NCBI GenBank assembly: GCA_027488575.1
Contig: JAIYBJ010000017.1
Coordinates: 39,866 to 103,865 of the forward strand
Direction of reading: 5' to 3'
DNA: 64,000 nucleotides
From: Streptomycetaceae bacterium
Lineage (GTDB): Bacteria > Actinomycetota > Actinomycetes > Nanopelagicales > Nanopelagicaceae
A program made the position numbers and the translations under genes. The notes below the pieces were generated by a model, which had not been told where the DNA came from, did no database searches, and saw only the letters and a program-made list of their open reading frames with translations. Positions 37,828 through 46,318 of this stretch are shown here, in pieces. The number at the start of each line of letters is the position of its first letter. Positions within the stretch are counted from its first letter, which is position 1.

Positions 37828-37856
37828 TTGCCTTACCGCCGCGTAGGCATGACTAT
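37828..37856 (+). promoter_or_regulatory. Candidate promoter of the actinorhodopsin gene
   Basis: TTGCCT (37828), 17 bases, GACTAT (37851). Transcription would start near 37863, giving a leader of about 100 bases. This is one of few genes here with a real leader. Confidence 0.35.
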
Positions 37857-37914
37857 TGAGCCGGTGCATTTTCCCTGAGGAGGCCCCACGCCATCTCAGA
37901 TCAGAAGGTCCACG

Positions 37915-37934
37915 CTTCGTTCGCGCGAACGAAG
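37915..37934 (+). promoter_or_regulatory. Perfect 20-base palindrome in the actinorhodopsin leader
   Basis: CTTCGTTCGCGCGAACGAAG, 33 bases before the start codon. It could fold as an RNA hairpin in the leader or be a protein-binding site. Confidence 0.55.
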
Positions 37935-37966
37935 GTCAACAAATTGTCCTCATGGAGGCTAAGTAA

Positions 37967-38722
37967 ATGCTCGAATTATCAGCCAACCAGTGGAATACGC
38001 TTTACAACGTATTTTCATTTGGTTTGATTTCTATGCTCGCGTGCACTGTTTACACACTCGTGTCACAGTCCCGAGTACTTCCTAAGTACCGTAACGCCCT
38101 TGTACTTTCATCAATGGTTACATTCATTGCTGGATACCACTACTGGAGAATCTTTGATTCATTCAAAGATGCATCAGATGGCTACAAGGTAGCAACAACT
38201 GGAGCAGGTTCATTCAACGAGGGATACCGCTACGTTGACTGGCTATTAACTGTTCCACTACTTCTAGTTGAAGTTATTGCAGTACTCGCTCTTGCAAAGG
38301 CAGCATCATCTTCATTGATCAACCGCCTTGTACCAGCAGCAGTTGCAATGATCGCACTTGGTTACCCAGGTGAAATCTCAACAGATGACGGCACAAAGAT
38401 CCTTTGGGGCGTTCTCTCAACAATTCCTTTCCTTTACATCCTCTACGTATTGTTCGTTGAGCTTGGCAAGTCACTTGATCGCCAACCAGCAGGAGTTGCA
38501 GCGACTGTAGGTCGTCTACGTCTTCTTCTAATTGGTACATGGGGCGTTTACCCAATCTCATACCTATTCCCACTACTTGGAATCACTGGAACAGATGCAT
38601 TCATGTATCGCCAGATTGGTTACACAGTTGCGGACGTAGCTGCTAAGTGCGTATTCGGACTCACAATCTACAAGATTGCGAAGATGAAGTCTGCTGCAGA
38701 AGGTATGTCAGAAGATAAGTAA
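37967..38722 (+). CDS. actR: Actinorhodopsin (light-driven proton pump)
   Basis: A seven-helix retinal protein of 251 residues, of the xanthorhodopsin-like group. Seen: His58 in helix B (AGYHYWRIF), and helix C YRYVDWLLTVPLLLVEV, with proton acceptor Asp91, Thr95, Leu99 (the position that makes proteorhodopsin green-absorbing) and proton donor Glu102. The Schiff-base Lys227 is in DVAAKCVFG, with Asp223. Gly148 in ILWGVLSTIPF aligns, without gaps from Asp91, with the glycine that opens the carotenoid-binding groove in Gloeobacter rhodopsin. GGAGG precedes the ATG. Followed by a strong terminator, so it is monocistronic. Confidence 0.97.
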   Translation: MLELSANQWNTLYNVFSFGLISMLACTVYTLVSQSRVLPKYRNALVLSSMVTFIAGYHYWRIFDSFKDASDGYKVATTGAGSFNEGYRYVDWLLTVPLLLVEVIAVLALAKAASSSLINRLVPAAVAMIALGYPGEISTDDGTKILWGVLSTIPFLYILYVLFVELGKSLDRQPAGVAATVGRLRLLLIGTWGVYPISYLFPLLGITGTDAFMYRQIGYTVADVAAKCVFGLTIYKIAKMKSAAEGMSEDK

Positions 38723-38730
38723 CACTTAAT

Positions 38731-38767
38731 AAAAACGGCCGCCAAGTCTGACTTGGTGGCCGTTTTT
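38731..38767 (+). terminator. Strong bidirectional terminator after actinorhodopsin
   Basis: A 17-bp hairpin: AAAAACGGCC-G-CCAAGT, loop CTG, ACTTGG-T-GGCCGTTTTT, with a flanking A run and T run. It can stop transcription from both sides, including the minus-strand small membrane gene. Confidence 0.93.
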
Positions 38768-38795
38768 ATTTCTTCTAATTTAGTTAATCAAATAA

Positions 38796-39038
38796 TCAGT
38801 TAATAAATGAAAAGATAATCAGAGCAGCTCCGACGATTAGAGCAATTGTTTTTCCTGCTTGTGTTTCAAGCCAAGCTAATCCAGCCTTAGTAAATCCAAG
38901 AATCAAAGTAATAACGCCACCTGCAATGAGAATCAAACTATTTGTCATCGCATTTGGATTGCTATCTTGATAACGCCAGTTAAGTAAGCCGAGTGCAATA
39001 AAGAGATATCCGGCCCAACGAGCATTTGTTTTAACCAT
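38796..39038 (-). CDS. 80-residue membrane protein next to tRNA-Thr
   Basis: A small protein with three membrane helices (about residues 9-23, 33-50 and 63-79) and a basic start (MVKTNARWAGY). I do not recognise a family. Its ATG lies one base after the discriminator of tRNA-Thr, so it should be co-transcribed with the tRNA and freed by 3' processing, the same layout as tRNA-Gln-glmU. Confidence 0.75.
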   Translation of the reverse strand: MVKTNARWAGYLFIALGLLNWRYQDSNPNAMTNSLILIAGGVITLILGFTKAGLAWLETQAGKTIALIVGAALIIFSFIN

Positions 39039-39039
39039 G

Positions 39040-39111
39040 AGCCCCCCGTCAGGATTGAACTGACGACCTACGCATTACAAGTGCGTTGCTCTACCACTGA
39101 GCTAGGGAGGC
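39040..39111 (-). tRNA. tRNA-Thr (anticodon TGT)
   Basis: On the minus strand the acceptor arms GCCTCCC and GGGGGGC pair with one G-U. The anticodon loop CTTGTAA gives TGT. The T arm GTCAG-TTCAATC-CTGAC is perfect. The discriminator is T at 39040, followed by C and the ATG of the next gene; CCA is not encoded. Confidence 0.93.
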
Positions 39112-39181
39112 CTTTCGTGCTGCGCAATTATGGCAGGAGATTACAAAATCTAGAAATCAAGCCTTGGAGCCCCATGAGCGG

Positions 39182-39187
39182 TAGATT
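39182..39187 (+). promoter_or_regulatory. Leaderless -10 hexamer for ppx
   Basis: TAGATT, six bases (TGCACA), then ATG at 39194. Confidence 0.6.
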
Positions 39188-39193
39188 TGCACA

Positions 39194-40111
39194 ATGCTAT
39201 TAGGTGTCTTAGACGTTGGATCCAACACTATTCACCTCCAGGTAATGCAAGCTCACCCTGGTGCACGGCCAACCCCGACAACAAATCTAAAAACCGAACT
39301 TCGCTTAACTGATTACTTAGATGAAGTTGGAAATATCTCGCCTATTGGTGTTGAAGAACTGCACAAAGCAATCGGTGACGCACTTGTTCATGCAAAAGAG
39401 TTTCAAACTGAAGAGATTGTAGCTTTTGCCACTTCTGCTATTCGCGAAGCTACAAATGGTCCAGCAGTAATTAAAGAAATAACTGAACGCCACAATATAG
39501 AGTTGCAAATTCTTAACGGCACCGAAGAAGCTGCGATGACATTCTTAGCAGCGCGCAGATGGCTTGGTTGGTCCAGTGGTCGATTATTAATTTTAGATAT
39601 CGGTGGTGGCTCTCTTGAAATGGCAGTCGGAGATGATGAATTTCCAGATGAATCACTCTCCCTTCCACTTGGCGCTGCTCGACTAACACGAACTTTTTTG
39701 CGCAATGATCCGTACTCATCTAAAGATGTTAAAAAACTAGAAGAGTTCGTAAAAGAAGCTTTGGGTTCTTCTTTAACCCCTGCACTTAAAGAACACCGCG
39801 CAGATCACTACGTTGCAACAAGCAAAACTTTTCGAACTCTTGCTCGCTTAAATGAGTTTTGGTTTAAGGACAACCCTAAGAATCTCAATATTTCATCTCT
39901 AGAAAAAGCAATTCCTAAATTGCTCGCAATGAATAATAAGGAGCGAGCAGAGCTGCCTGGAGTTTCTTCAAATCGAGCACAACAGATTGTTGCGGGCGCA
40001 ATCGTGGCCTATAACGTTTTAACTAAATTAGAGCTGGACGAAGTTGAAATCTGCCCATGGGCGCTACGAGAAGGAATTGTGCTCAAATGGCTCGATTGGA
40101 TGAAGATTTAA
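39194..40111 (+). CDS. ppx: Exopolyphosphatase / pppGpp phosphohydrolase family
   Basis: A 305-residue Ppx/GppA protein of the short actinobacterial type. LLGVLDVGSNTIHLQV is the first phosphate loop, and FATSAIREATNG and LILDIGGGSLEMAVG follow. The long C-terminal domain of E. coli Ppx is absent. It hydrolyses polyphosphate or pppGpp. It faces mutT1 and ppk with no gap, forming a polyphosphate cluster. Confidence 0.92.
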   Translation: MLLGVLDVGSNTIHLQVMQAHPGARPTPTTNLKTELRLTDYLDEVGNISPIGVEELHKAIGDALVHAKEFQTEEIVAFATSAIREATNGPAVIKEITERHNIELQILNGTEEAAMTFLAARRWLGWSSGRLLILDIGGGSLEMAVGDDEFPDESLSLPLGAARLTRTFLRNDPYSSKDVKKLEEFVKEALGSSLTPALKEHRADHYVATSKTFRTLARLNEFWFKDNPKNLNISSLEKAIPKLLAMNNKERAELPGVSSNRAQQIVAGAIVAYNVLTKLELDEVEICPWALREGIVLKWLDWMKI

Positions 40112-41011
40112 TTAGATTTGTGGTGCTTCAACCCAATCAACGCTAACAACTTCACCATCTCTGTGATGAATTACCCACGCCTCCGCTGGCTCTAACTTTG
40201 AGTCGAGTTCTTTGAAGTACTTCTTGCCTACTAGCTTCTTGAGCACCTTCGGAAGAATTGGATTGTGGCTGCAGATAACAGCACGATTACCTTCTTGCAT
40301 CAACGTTGATACGTAATCAAGGGCCGCCTCTTTATCTTTTGAATACATGTCTTCACTCAAATCAAGGCCAATGATCGTATTTAAATCGAGTGCTCGTGTT
40401 AAATCCTCGACAGTCTGCATGCATCGATAAGCATCCGATGAATGAATTTCAGAAATACTGTAAGGATAAAATTGTGGCAACAATCGCTTTGCCTGAAGTT
40501 GTCCTAAATTATCAAGTGGCCGATCGGAATCTTCACCATCCCATTCGTCACGTTTTAACGCCTTTGCGTGACGTAACAAAACTAATGGCGTTGTCTGGAC
40601 TCCAAATTCAATAAAGAAGTCAACAATGGCTCTGTCATCATCAAGTGTTAATTTTTTTCGAGCCTCTTTTACTTCAAGCCACAAAATCTCATCAATCTCG
40701 TTTTTATCTATAGTTCCTACAGGTTCACCAATTGCTTGCGCACTCCAATAGCGAACAACTTTCTTGCCTTCAGGAACTTTATACATCGCCTGGCCAATTT
40801 GTGGCCCAAAAATAGATGCGTAACCAGTCTCTTCGAGGACTTCCCTATAGGCACACGCAATATGTGATTCTTTTTCTTCAACCTTACCTTTTGGCAGGGA
40901 CCAATCGTCATAACGTGGACGATGCACAAGTGCAATCTCTATTTTCTTATTTGCTGAATAGCGCCACAAAACAGCGCCGGCTGCTCGAATAATTGGAGTG
41001 TCAGCGGCCAT
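40112..41011 (-). CDS. mutT1: MutT1-type Nudix hydrolase fused to a histidine phosphatase domain
   Basis: A 299-residue two-domain enzyme. The N-terminal Nudix domain (about residues 1-140) carries the intact Nudix box (GKVEEKESHIACAYREVLEETGY), and the C-terminal SixA/phosphoglycerate mutase-like domain (about 155-299) starts with LLRHAKA. This fusion is the mycobacterial MutT1 design, which removes 8-oxo-dGTP and related nucleotides. The adjacency to ppk is also mycobacterial (Rv2984-Rv2985). The ATG is two bases after the ppk stop. Confidence 0.93.
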   Translation of the reverse strand: MAADTPIIRAAGAVLWRYSANKKIEIALVHRPRYDDWSLPKGKVEEKESHIACAYREVLEETGYASIFGPQIGQAMYKVPEGKKVVRYWSAQAIGEPVGTIDKNEIDEILWLEVKEARKKLTLDDDRAIVDFFIEFGVQTTPLVLLRHAKALKRDEWDGEDSDRPLDNLGQLQAKRLLPQFYPYSISEIHSSDAYRCMQTVEDLTRALDLNTIIGLDLSEDMYSKDKEAALDYVSTLMQEGNRAVICSHNPILPKVLKKLVGKKYFKELDSKLEPAEAWVIHHRDGEVVSVDWVEAPQI

Positions 41012-41013
41012 TT

Positions 41014-43074
41014 TTACTTCACATTCTTAAATCGTTTAGCGAATAAGGAGTGCATTTCCTTAAGTGGTTTGCCATCTTTGCTCTGAGTAAATCTAGTCCA
41101 CTTGTCATCTTGCATATGCCAACTAGAAACTTCATCAGATAAACCCAAATCAAGTATTTCTTGCAGATACTCTTTGTGTGACTTCTTATCGATTCGAACA
41201 AGACTCTCCACGCGACGATTGAGATTTCTCCCCATTAAATCCGCGCTTCCGATCCAGTACTCATCTTCTCCTGCATTGGTGAAGTGAAAGATTCGAGAGT
41301 GCTCTAAGAATCGACCCAGAACTGATCTAACTTTGATGTTCTCGGACTTTCCAGGAATCCCAGGCTTTAGCGCACAGATTCCTCGAACAAGTAGGTCAAC
41401 TGGAACACCAGCCTGAGAAGCTTCATATAATTTTTCTACAAACTCTTCATCCAATAGAGAGTTCAATTTAAGTTGCACACCAGCTGGCATTCCATCTTTA
41501 GCATTTTGAATCTCTTGATCAATTCTCTCGATTAATCCAGGACGCAAAGTTCGTGGCGCAACAAGAAGGCGTGCATAGGATGATTGTGGAGCAAAGCCTG
41601 AGAGCTGATTAAATAACTTTGAAAGGTCATCCGTTAACTCTTGATCGCTACTTAGTATTCCTAAGTCCTCATACATTCGCGCCGTTTTCGGATTGTAATT
41701 TCCAGTGCCAATATGACAGTAGCTACGTATTCCTGTTGGCTCATCGCGGACTACTAAAGATAACTTTGCATGCGTCTTTAAACCCATTAATCCATAGACA
41801 ACGTGCACACCAACAGATTCAAGTTTTCTCGCCCATCGAACGTTTGCTTGTTCATCAAATCGTGCGCGGATTTCGATGACAGCTAGGACTTGCTTACCTG
41901 CTTCTGCAGCTTCAATCAATGCTTCAACAATTGGTGAATCACCGGATGTTCGGTAGAGCGTCTGCTTGATTGCTAGTACGTGTGGATCTCGCGCTGCATT
42001 TTCAAGAAAACTAACAACTGAAGAAGTGAAGGATTCGTAGGGATGATGGAGCAAAATCTCACCTTGGCGAATAGCTGAGAAAAACATGTCTGAATCTTCA
42101 GTATCAACTTCCTTTAAAGATTTAGGGGTTCGGGATCTAAATGGAGGGAACTTTAACTCTGGAAAATCAAGATCAGCTAATTTATTCAGACTCGTAAGAT
42201 CCATTGGGTTAGGGACTGAAATAATATTTTCAGGATTAATCTGCAAATGTTCGGCAAGACTCTCGAGGCGATCGGTATCGATTCCTTCTTCAATTTCTAG
42301 GCGAACTGGTGGCCCAAAGCGGCGGCGCTGCAACTCTTGCTCGAGTGAAATCAATAAGTTCTCGGAGTCTTCCTCATCAATATCTAAATCTTGATTTCGT
42401 GTGACTCGAAATGTGTAGTGATCCTCAATAATCATTCCTGGGAATAACTCTTGAAGATGTGTGGCAATCACGCTTTCTAGGGGAATATAGCGATGCTTCT
42501 TATTCTGGCTTACCGGCATAAATCTATTCAAAATCGGTGGAACCTTAACTCGAGCAAAGAAAACTGCTCCGGTTGTTGGGTTCTTAACGATGACTGCAAG
42601 GTTTAGTGAAAGTCCTGAAATATACGGAAATGGATGAGACGGGTCCACCGCTAGCGGCGTAAGAACTGGAAATACTCGCTCGGAAAAAATCTTAGAAACA
42701 AATTTACGTTCTTCTGCATCTAAATCTTGCCAATCAAGAATTTCAATTCCGGATTTACTCATCTCGGGAAGCAACTCAGTCTTAAGAATATGAGATTGCC
42801 GTGCTACAAGTTCGTGAGTGCGACGTGAAATTTCTTTCATCAATACAGATGGCTCTATGTCCGGACTAGCAGTCATCGGTGAGCCATCTTCAAGATTGCT
42901 TAAAACAGATGCAACCCGCACCATATAAAACTCATCCAAGTTGGAAGAGAAAATTGCCATGAAACGAACACGTTCAAGTAGTGGAGTTGACGGATCCGCT
43001 GCTAAATCGAGGACGCGTTCATTGAAGGAGAGCCAGCTGAGCTCTCTATCAATCAGGCTAGATGCGGGAAGCAT
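41014..43074 (-). CDS. ppk: Polyphosphate kinase 1
   Basis: Makes polyphosphate from ATP. The 686-residue protein has the N domain (RELSWLSFNERVLDLAADPSTPLLERVRFMAIFSSNLDEFYMVRVA), the head domain and the PLD-like C1/C2 domains. The phosphorylated His lies in SYCHIGTGNYNPKTARMYEDLG. A weak -10-like GACTAT (43081-43086) is six bases before the ATG. Polyphosphate storage and the SenX3/RegX3-PhoU genes nearby suggest adaptation to changing phosphate. Confidence 0.96.
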   Translation of the reverse strand: MLPASSLIDRELSWLSFNERVLDLAADPSTPLLERVRFMAIFSSNLDEFYMVRVASVLSNLEDGSPMTASPDIEPSVLMKEISRRTHELVARQSHILKTELLPEMSKSGIEILDWQDLDAEERKFVSKIFSERVFPVLTPLAVDPSHPFPYISGLSLNLAVIVKNPTTGAVFFARVKVPPILNRFMPVSQNKKHRYIPLESVIATHLQELFPGMIIEDHYTFRVTRNQDLDIDEEDSENLLISLEQELQRRRFGPPVRLEIEEGIDTDRLESLAEHLQINPENIISVPNPMDLTSLNKLADLDFPELKFPPFRSRTPKSLKEVDTEDSDMFFSAIRQGEILLHHPYESFTSSVVSFLENAARDPHVLAIKQTLYRTSGDSPIVEALIEAAEAGKQVLAVIEIRARFDEQANVRWARKLESVGVHVVYGLMGLKTHAKLSLVVRDEPTGIRSYCHIGTGNYNPKTARMYEDLGILSSDQELTDDLSKLFNQLSGFAPQSSYARLLVAPRTLRPGLIERIDQEIQNAKDGMPAGVQLKLNSLLDEEFVEKLYEASQAGVPVDLLVRGICALKPGIPGKSENIKVRSVLGRFLEHSRIFHFTNAGEDEYWIGSADLMGRNLNRRVESLVRIDKKSHKEYLQEILDLGLSDEVSSWHMQDDKWTRFTQSKDGKPLKEMHSLFAKRFKNVK

Positions 43075-43080
43075 GGGTAA

Positions 43081-43086
43081 ATAGTC
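43081..43086 (-). promoter_or_regulatory. Possible leaderless -10 for ppk
   Basis: On the minus strand GACTAT, six bases (TTACCC), then ATG at 43074. It departs from TANNNT in the first base. Confidence 0.35.
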
Positions 43087-43165
43087 ACTTTTCTAAATGA
43101 ACAGTAGGGAAAGAGCAAATGATAACAGTCTTAATTCAATTGAAAAGAGGTGCTTCGTAAGCGCA

Positions 43166-43945
43166 CTACAACGCTGGCCATGATGTCAGCGATGTGTATT
43201 TGCCGCTTCGACCATCACCAGATGAACGCCCTCTAATTCTTCGCCATACCCATGGCAATGCAAAGGATATAAACCACCACAAAGTTAGAGCTTTGCGAAT
43301 TATCCAAGGTTTCTTCTTCGATGCAATAACAGATTCTTTCCAACTTGAATCAAATGGCGCACCGATTCGCTGAAGAACTGCTTGTGCAACTCTGTAGTGC
43401 CCTGTTGAATTTAAGTGCAAGCGATCAAAGGCTAGAAGATTTGGGTTAGATGATTGTGGATCCATCGATGCGTCCATAATCATTAAACCAAACTTTTCTG
43501 CAACTTCTCGAACAATTGAGTTAAAAGAACTCATGCGTTCTTCCCACACAGCTGATGCTTTACCACCGTTGCCATTCTTTTCTAGAACAGTAAATAGCAC
43601 CAGAGTTGCACCGGTTTGAACTAATTGAGTTACGGCTCTTACATAAGCAGTTCGAACTACATTGCGATCAAAATTTGGGCGAAGCGCATCATTAGCGCCT
43701 GCGTGAAAAGAAACCAGGGTTTGTGGACCATCAATTAGTGGCAGCGCCAAAGGCACTTGCTCTTCAAATACTTGTTTAACTAATTTGCCACGTATCGCAA
43801 AGTTCGCGTACTTAAAATCTGGTGTTTGCGCAGCCAGTACATCTGCAACGCGATCTGCCCACCCACGGTATTTGCCGTTGATGATTTCATCACTCATTCC
43901 TTCAGAGAATGAGTCGCCAAGAACTAAGAATCGTGTGTATTGCAT
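43166..43945 (-). CDS. SGNH-family hydrolase/esterase
   Basis: A 259-residue GDSL/SGNH hydrolase: the nucleophile in VLGDSFSEGM, AGANDAL with the Asn, and DRLHLNSTGH with the catalytic Asp and His. Residues about 217-236 are hydrophobic and tryptophan-rich with a basic end, possibly a membrane-attached tail. The substrate is unknown. The ATG abuts the rlmB stop. Confidence 0.88.
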   Translation of the reverse strand: MQYTRFLVLGDSFSEGMSDEIINGKYRGWADRVADVLAAQTPDFKYANFAIRGKLVKQVFEEQVPLALPLIDGPQTLVSFHAGANDALRPNFDRNVVRTAYVRAVTQLVQTGATLVLFTVLEKNGNGGKASAVWEERMSSFNSIVREVAEKFGLMIMDASMDPQSSNPNLLAFDRLHLNSTGHYRVAQAVLQRIGAPFDSSWKESVIASKKKPWIIRKALTLWWFISFALPWVWRRIRGRSSGDGRSGKYTSLTSWPAL

Positions 43946-44887
43946 TTACTTCTTTCTGCGTGCCTCATCAACCCAAAAGAGTGCAATTGAGGTTGCAACA
44001 CTTGCATTGAGTGATTCTGTTGTTGCATTCATTGGAATTGAAACAACAAGATCACACTTTTCGCGAACTAATCTGGATAATCCTTTTCCTTCACTTCCAA
44101 CAACAATCATGATTGGCTCTGTTGCAACTTTCATCTCTGACAAAGTGACATCTGATTCGCCATCTAGACCAACAACAAAGCAACCCATTTTCTTTGCGTC
44201 CTCTATGGTGCGAGCCATATTCGTTACTTGCGCAACAGGAATACGCGCTGCAGCGCCAGCCGAAGATTTCCATGCAGATGCAGTCATCGCGGCCGCACGT
44301 CGCTCTGTCATCACAACTCCTGCAACACCAAATGCTGCAGCGCTTCGAACAATTGCACCTAAGTTACGTGGATCTGTAACACCATCTAGCGCAACAATTA
44401 ACGCTGGATACTTTGCTCGTTCGCTAATTTCTTGAAACGACGAGTACTGGTATGGCTTAATCGCAAGAATAATTCCTTGGCTATTTGCAGAAATACCTTC
44501 AATTTCTGCGCGATGTACTTCGCGAATCGGCAATCCATGATGCAGGGCAAGTTGTAGAGATTCTGCAACGCGATCATCAACATCAATGCTTCGTGCAACC
44601 ATTAATTCGGTTGCAGGAACAGTGGCTCGCAACGCTTCTAGAACTGCGTTACGACCAGAGACAATTTCGCCTTTTGGTTTTTCCATACGAGCAGAGCGTG
44701 CACCAGAAGAAGGTGTGCGCTTTTCAGCAGCTTTCTTTCGTTTAGCAGCTGCGTGATAAGGACGATCTTCAGCTTTAGGTGTTGGCCCTTTGCCAGAAAG
44801 ACGACGTTTGTTGTTTCCGCCTGTGCCACCTGATGGACCTTTTTTAGATCCGCGCACTGCGCCTTTACGTTCTGAATTGCCGGCCAT
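43946..44887 (-). CDS. rlmB: TrmH/SpoU-family 23S rRNA 2'-O-methyltransferase
   Basis: A 313-residue SPOUT methyltransferase. The first 75 residues are a lysine, arginine, glycine-rich extension; then the SpoU substrate-binding domain (ISGRNAVLEAL) and the knotted catalytic domain with VALDGVTDPRNLGAIVRSAAAFGVAGVVM and IVVGSEGKGLSRLVREKCD, IPMNATTESLNASVATSIALF. It fits RlmB (Gm2251). It follows cysS with no gap, as in mycobacteria (Rv3580c-Rv3579c). Confidence 0.92.
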   Translation of the reverse strand: MAGNSERKGAVRGSKKGPSGGTGGNNKRRLSGKGPTPKAEDRPYHAAAKRKKAAEKRTPSSGARSARMEKPKGEIVSGRNAVLEALRATVPATELMVARSIDVDDRVAESLQLALHHGLPIREVHRAEIEGISANSQGIILAIKPYQYSSFQEISERAKYPALIVALDGVTDPRNLGAIVRSAAAFGVAGVVMTERRAAAMTASAWKSSAGAAARIPVAQVTNMARTIEDAKKMGCFVVGLDGESDVTLSEMKVATEPIMIVVGSEGKGLSRLVREKCDLVVSIPMNATTESLNASVATSIALFWVDEARRKK

Positions 44888-46306
44888 TTATTTGCTGCCT
44901 TCTGTTGGTGTTGCATGTGATGTAATCGACCAACGTGGCCCTTGTGCAGTGTCTTCAATTGAAATTCCTAGTGCAGCTAAACCGTCGCGAATTGCATCGG
45001 AAGCCGCAAAATCTTTACGTTCACGAGCCGCAGTACGTTGAGCAAGTGCAAGCTTGATTGTTCCATCCAAAGCCGCAGTTAAATCTGTAGCACCAGATTG
45101 AGCAAAAACAGAATCAAATGGGTCACAACCAAGTACTTCTAGCGCACCGCGAATTTCATTTGCATGCTGCGCAATAGCTTTTTTATCGCCGTCAGTGATT
45201 GCAGTATTTCCTAAGCGCAGAGATTCTGAGATACCTGCGAGTGCTGTTGGTACAGCTAGATCATCATTCATTGCATCAGTAAAAGTAGCGTTAATGACCG
45301 GCGTTGGTTCGGTACCTAGAATTTCTACTGAACGTTGCAAGAACGATTCGATACGACGAAACGCTGTTGCAGACTCTTCAAGAGCGCCCATAGAAAATTC
45401 GAGCATTGATCGATAGTGCGCACCGCCGAGATACCAACGTAATTCAATTCCGCGAACTGATTTGAGTAACTCTGCTACTTGAAGTGAGTTGCCGAGTGAC
45501 TTACTCATTTTTTCACCAGAGGCAGTAACCCAGGCGTTGTGCATCCATAGTTTTGCAAATGGATATCCCGCAGCTTCTGATTGTGCAATTTCATTTTCGT
45601 GGTGTGGAAAAACTAAATCTAATCCTCCACCGTGAATATCAAATGCTTCACCTAAATATGTATGCGCCATTGCAGAACATTCGAGGTGCCAACCAGGGCG
45701 ACCTGCACCCCAAGGAGTTGGCCATGAAGGATCTCCTGGTTTTGCAGCTTTCCATAATGCGAAATCTCTTGGATCTTTTTTATACGTTTCATCGGCGTCC
45801 GCTGCCGGCTGTAGATCATCTAGTTTTTGTCTAGAAAGAGTGAGATAAGAAGTTAGTTTGCGAACTTCTAGATACACATCGCCGTTGCCAGGTGCGTATG
45901 CGGCGCCACGTTCAATCAGTTTTTGCATTAACTCAATCATCTGTGTCACGTGACCAGTTGCACGAGGTTCGTACGTTGGTGGCATGACATTGAGCGCTGC
46001 GTATGCATCAGCAAATGCGCGCTCGTATTTCATGGCAACTGCCCACCACGGCATTTCTTCGTGAACAGCTTTGTGCAAAATCTTGTCATCAATATCTGTG
46101 ACGTTACGAATAAAAGTTACGTTGTAACCACTCTTTGTAAGCCAACGGCGCAAGATGTCGAAGTTAACTCCGCTTCGGACGTGGCCAATATGTGGTGGTG
46201 CCTGAACGGTTGCACCACAGAGATAAATGGATGCTTCGCCATCTTTGATTGCCTTAAAAGGTGCGGTGGTTCGCGTTAACGTGTCATATAAATGCAGCGA
46301 ACTCAT
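44888..46306 (-). CDS. cysS: Cysteinyl-tRNA synthetase
   Basis: Class I synthetase of 472 residues. The HIGH motif is [10 protein letters not shown], zinc ligands include CGATVQ and CSAMAH, and KMSKS is in [11 protein letters not shown]. The presence of the full C-terminal tRNA-binding part and location between ispDF and rlmB mark it as CysS, not the related mycothiol ligase MshC. The start is fixed by a -10 hexamer that begins in the ispDF stop codon. Confidence 0.96.
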   Translation of the reverse strand: MSSLHLYDTLTRTTAPFKAIKDGEASIYLCGATVQAPPHIGHVRSGVNFDILRRWLTKSGYNVTFIRNVTDIDDKILHKAVHEEMPWWAVAMKYERAFADAYAALNVMPPTYEPRATGHVTQMIELMQKLIERGAAYAPGNGDVYLEVRKLTSYLTLSRQKLDDLQPAADADETYKKDPRDFALWKAAKPGDPSWPTPWGAGRPGWHLECSAMAHTYLGEAFDIHGGGLDLVFPHHENEIAQSEAAGYPFAKLWMHNAWVTASGEKMSKSLGNSLQVAELLKSVRGIELRWYLGGAHYRSMLEFSMGALEESATAFRRIESFLQRSVEILGTEPTPVINATFTDAMNDDLAVPTALAGISESLRLGNTAITDGDKKAIAQHANEIRGALEVLGCDPFDSVFAQSGATDLTAALDGTIKLALAQRTAARERKDFAASDAIRDGLAALGISIEDTAQGPRWSITSHATPTEGSK

Positions 46307-46312
46307 CTGGCA

Positions 46313-46318
46313 ATTCTA
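46313..46318 (-). promoter_or_regulatory. Leaderless -10 hexamer for cysS, built on the ispDF stop codon
   Basis: On the minus strand TAGAAT, six bases (TGCCAG), then ATG at 46306. TAG is the ispDF stop. Confidence 0.6.

Noticed and set aside
37952..37966. Four-codon leader frame (ATG GAG GCT AAG TAA) before actinorhodopsin
   Set aside because: Not listed as a gene: no ribosome binding site of its own and it contains the actR ribosome binding site, so it may be chance. Mentioned only as part of the leader.
43785..44435. 216-codon plus-strand frame over rlmB and the SGNH gene
   Set aside because: Both opposite-strand genes have clear family motifs through this stretch; the plus-strand product has no recognisable pattern or start signal.
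44888..46306. Possible MshC (mycothiol cysteine ligase) instead of CysS
   Set aside because: The length, the full C-terminal region and the position between ispDF and rlmB are those of cysteinyl-tRNA synthetase.
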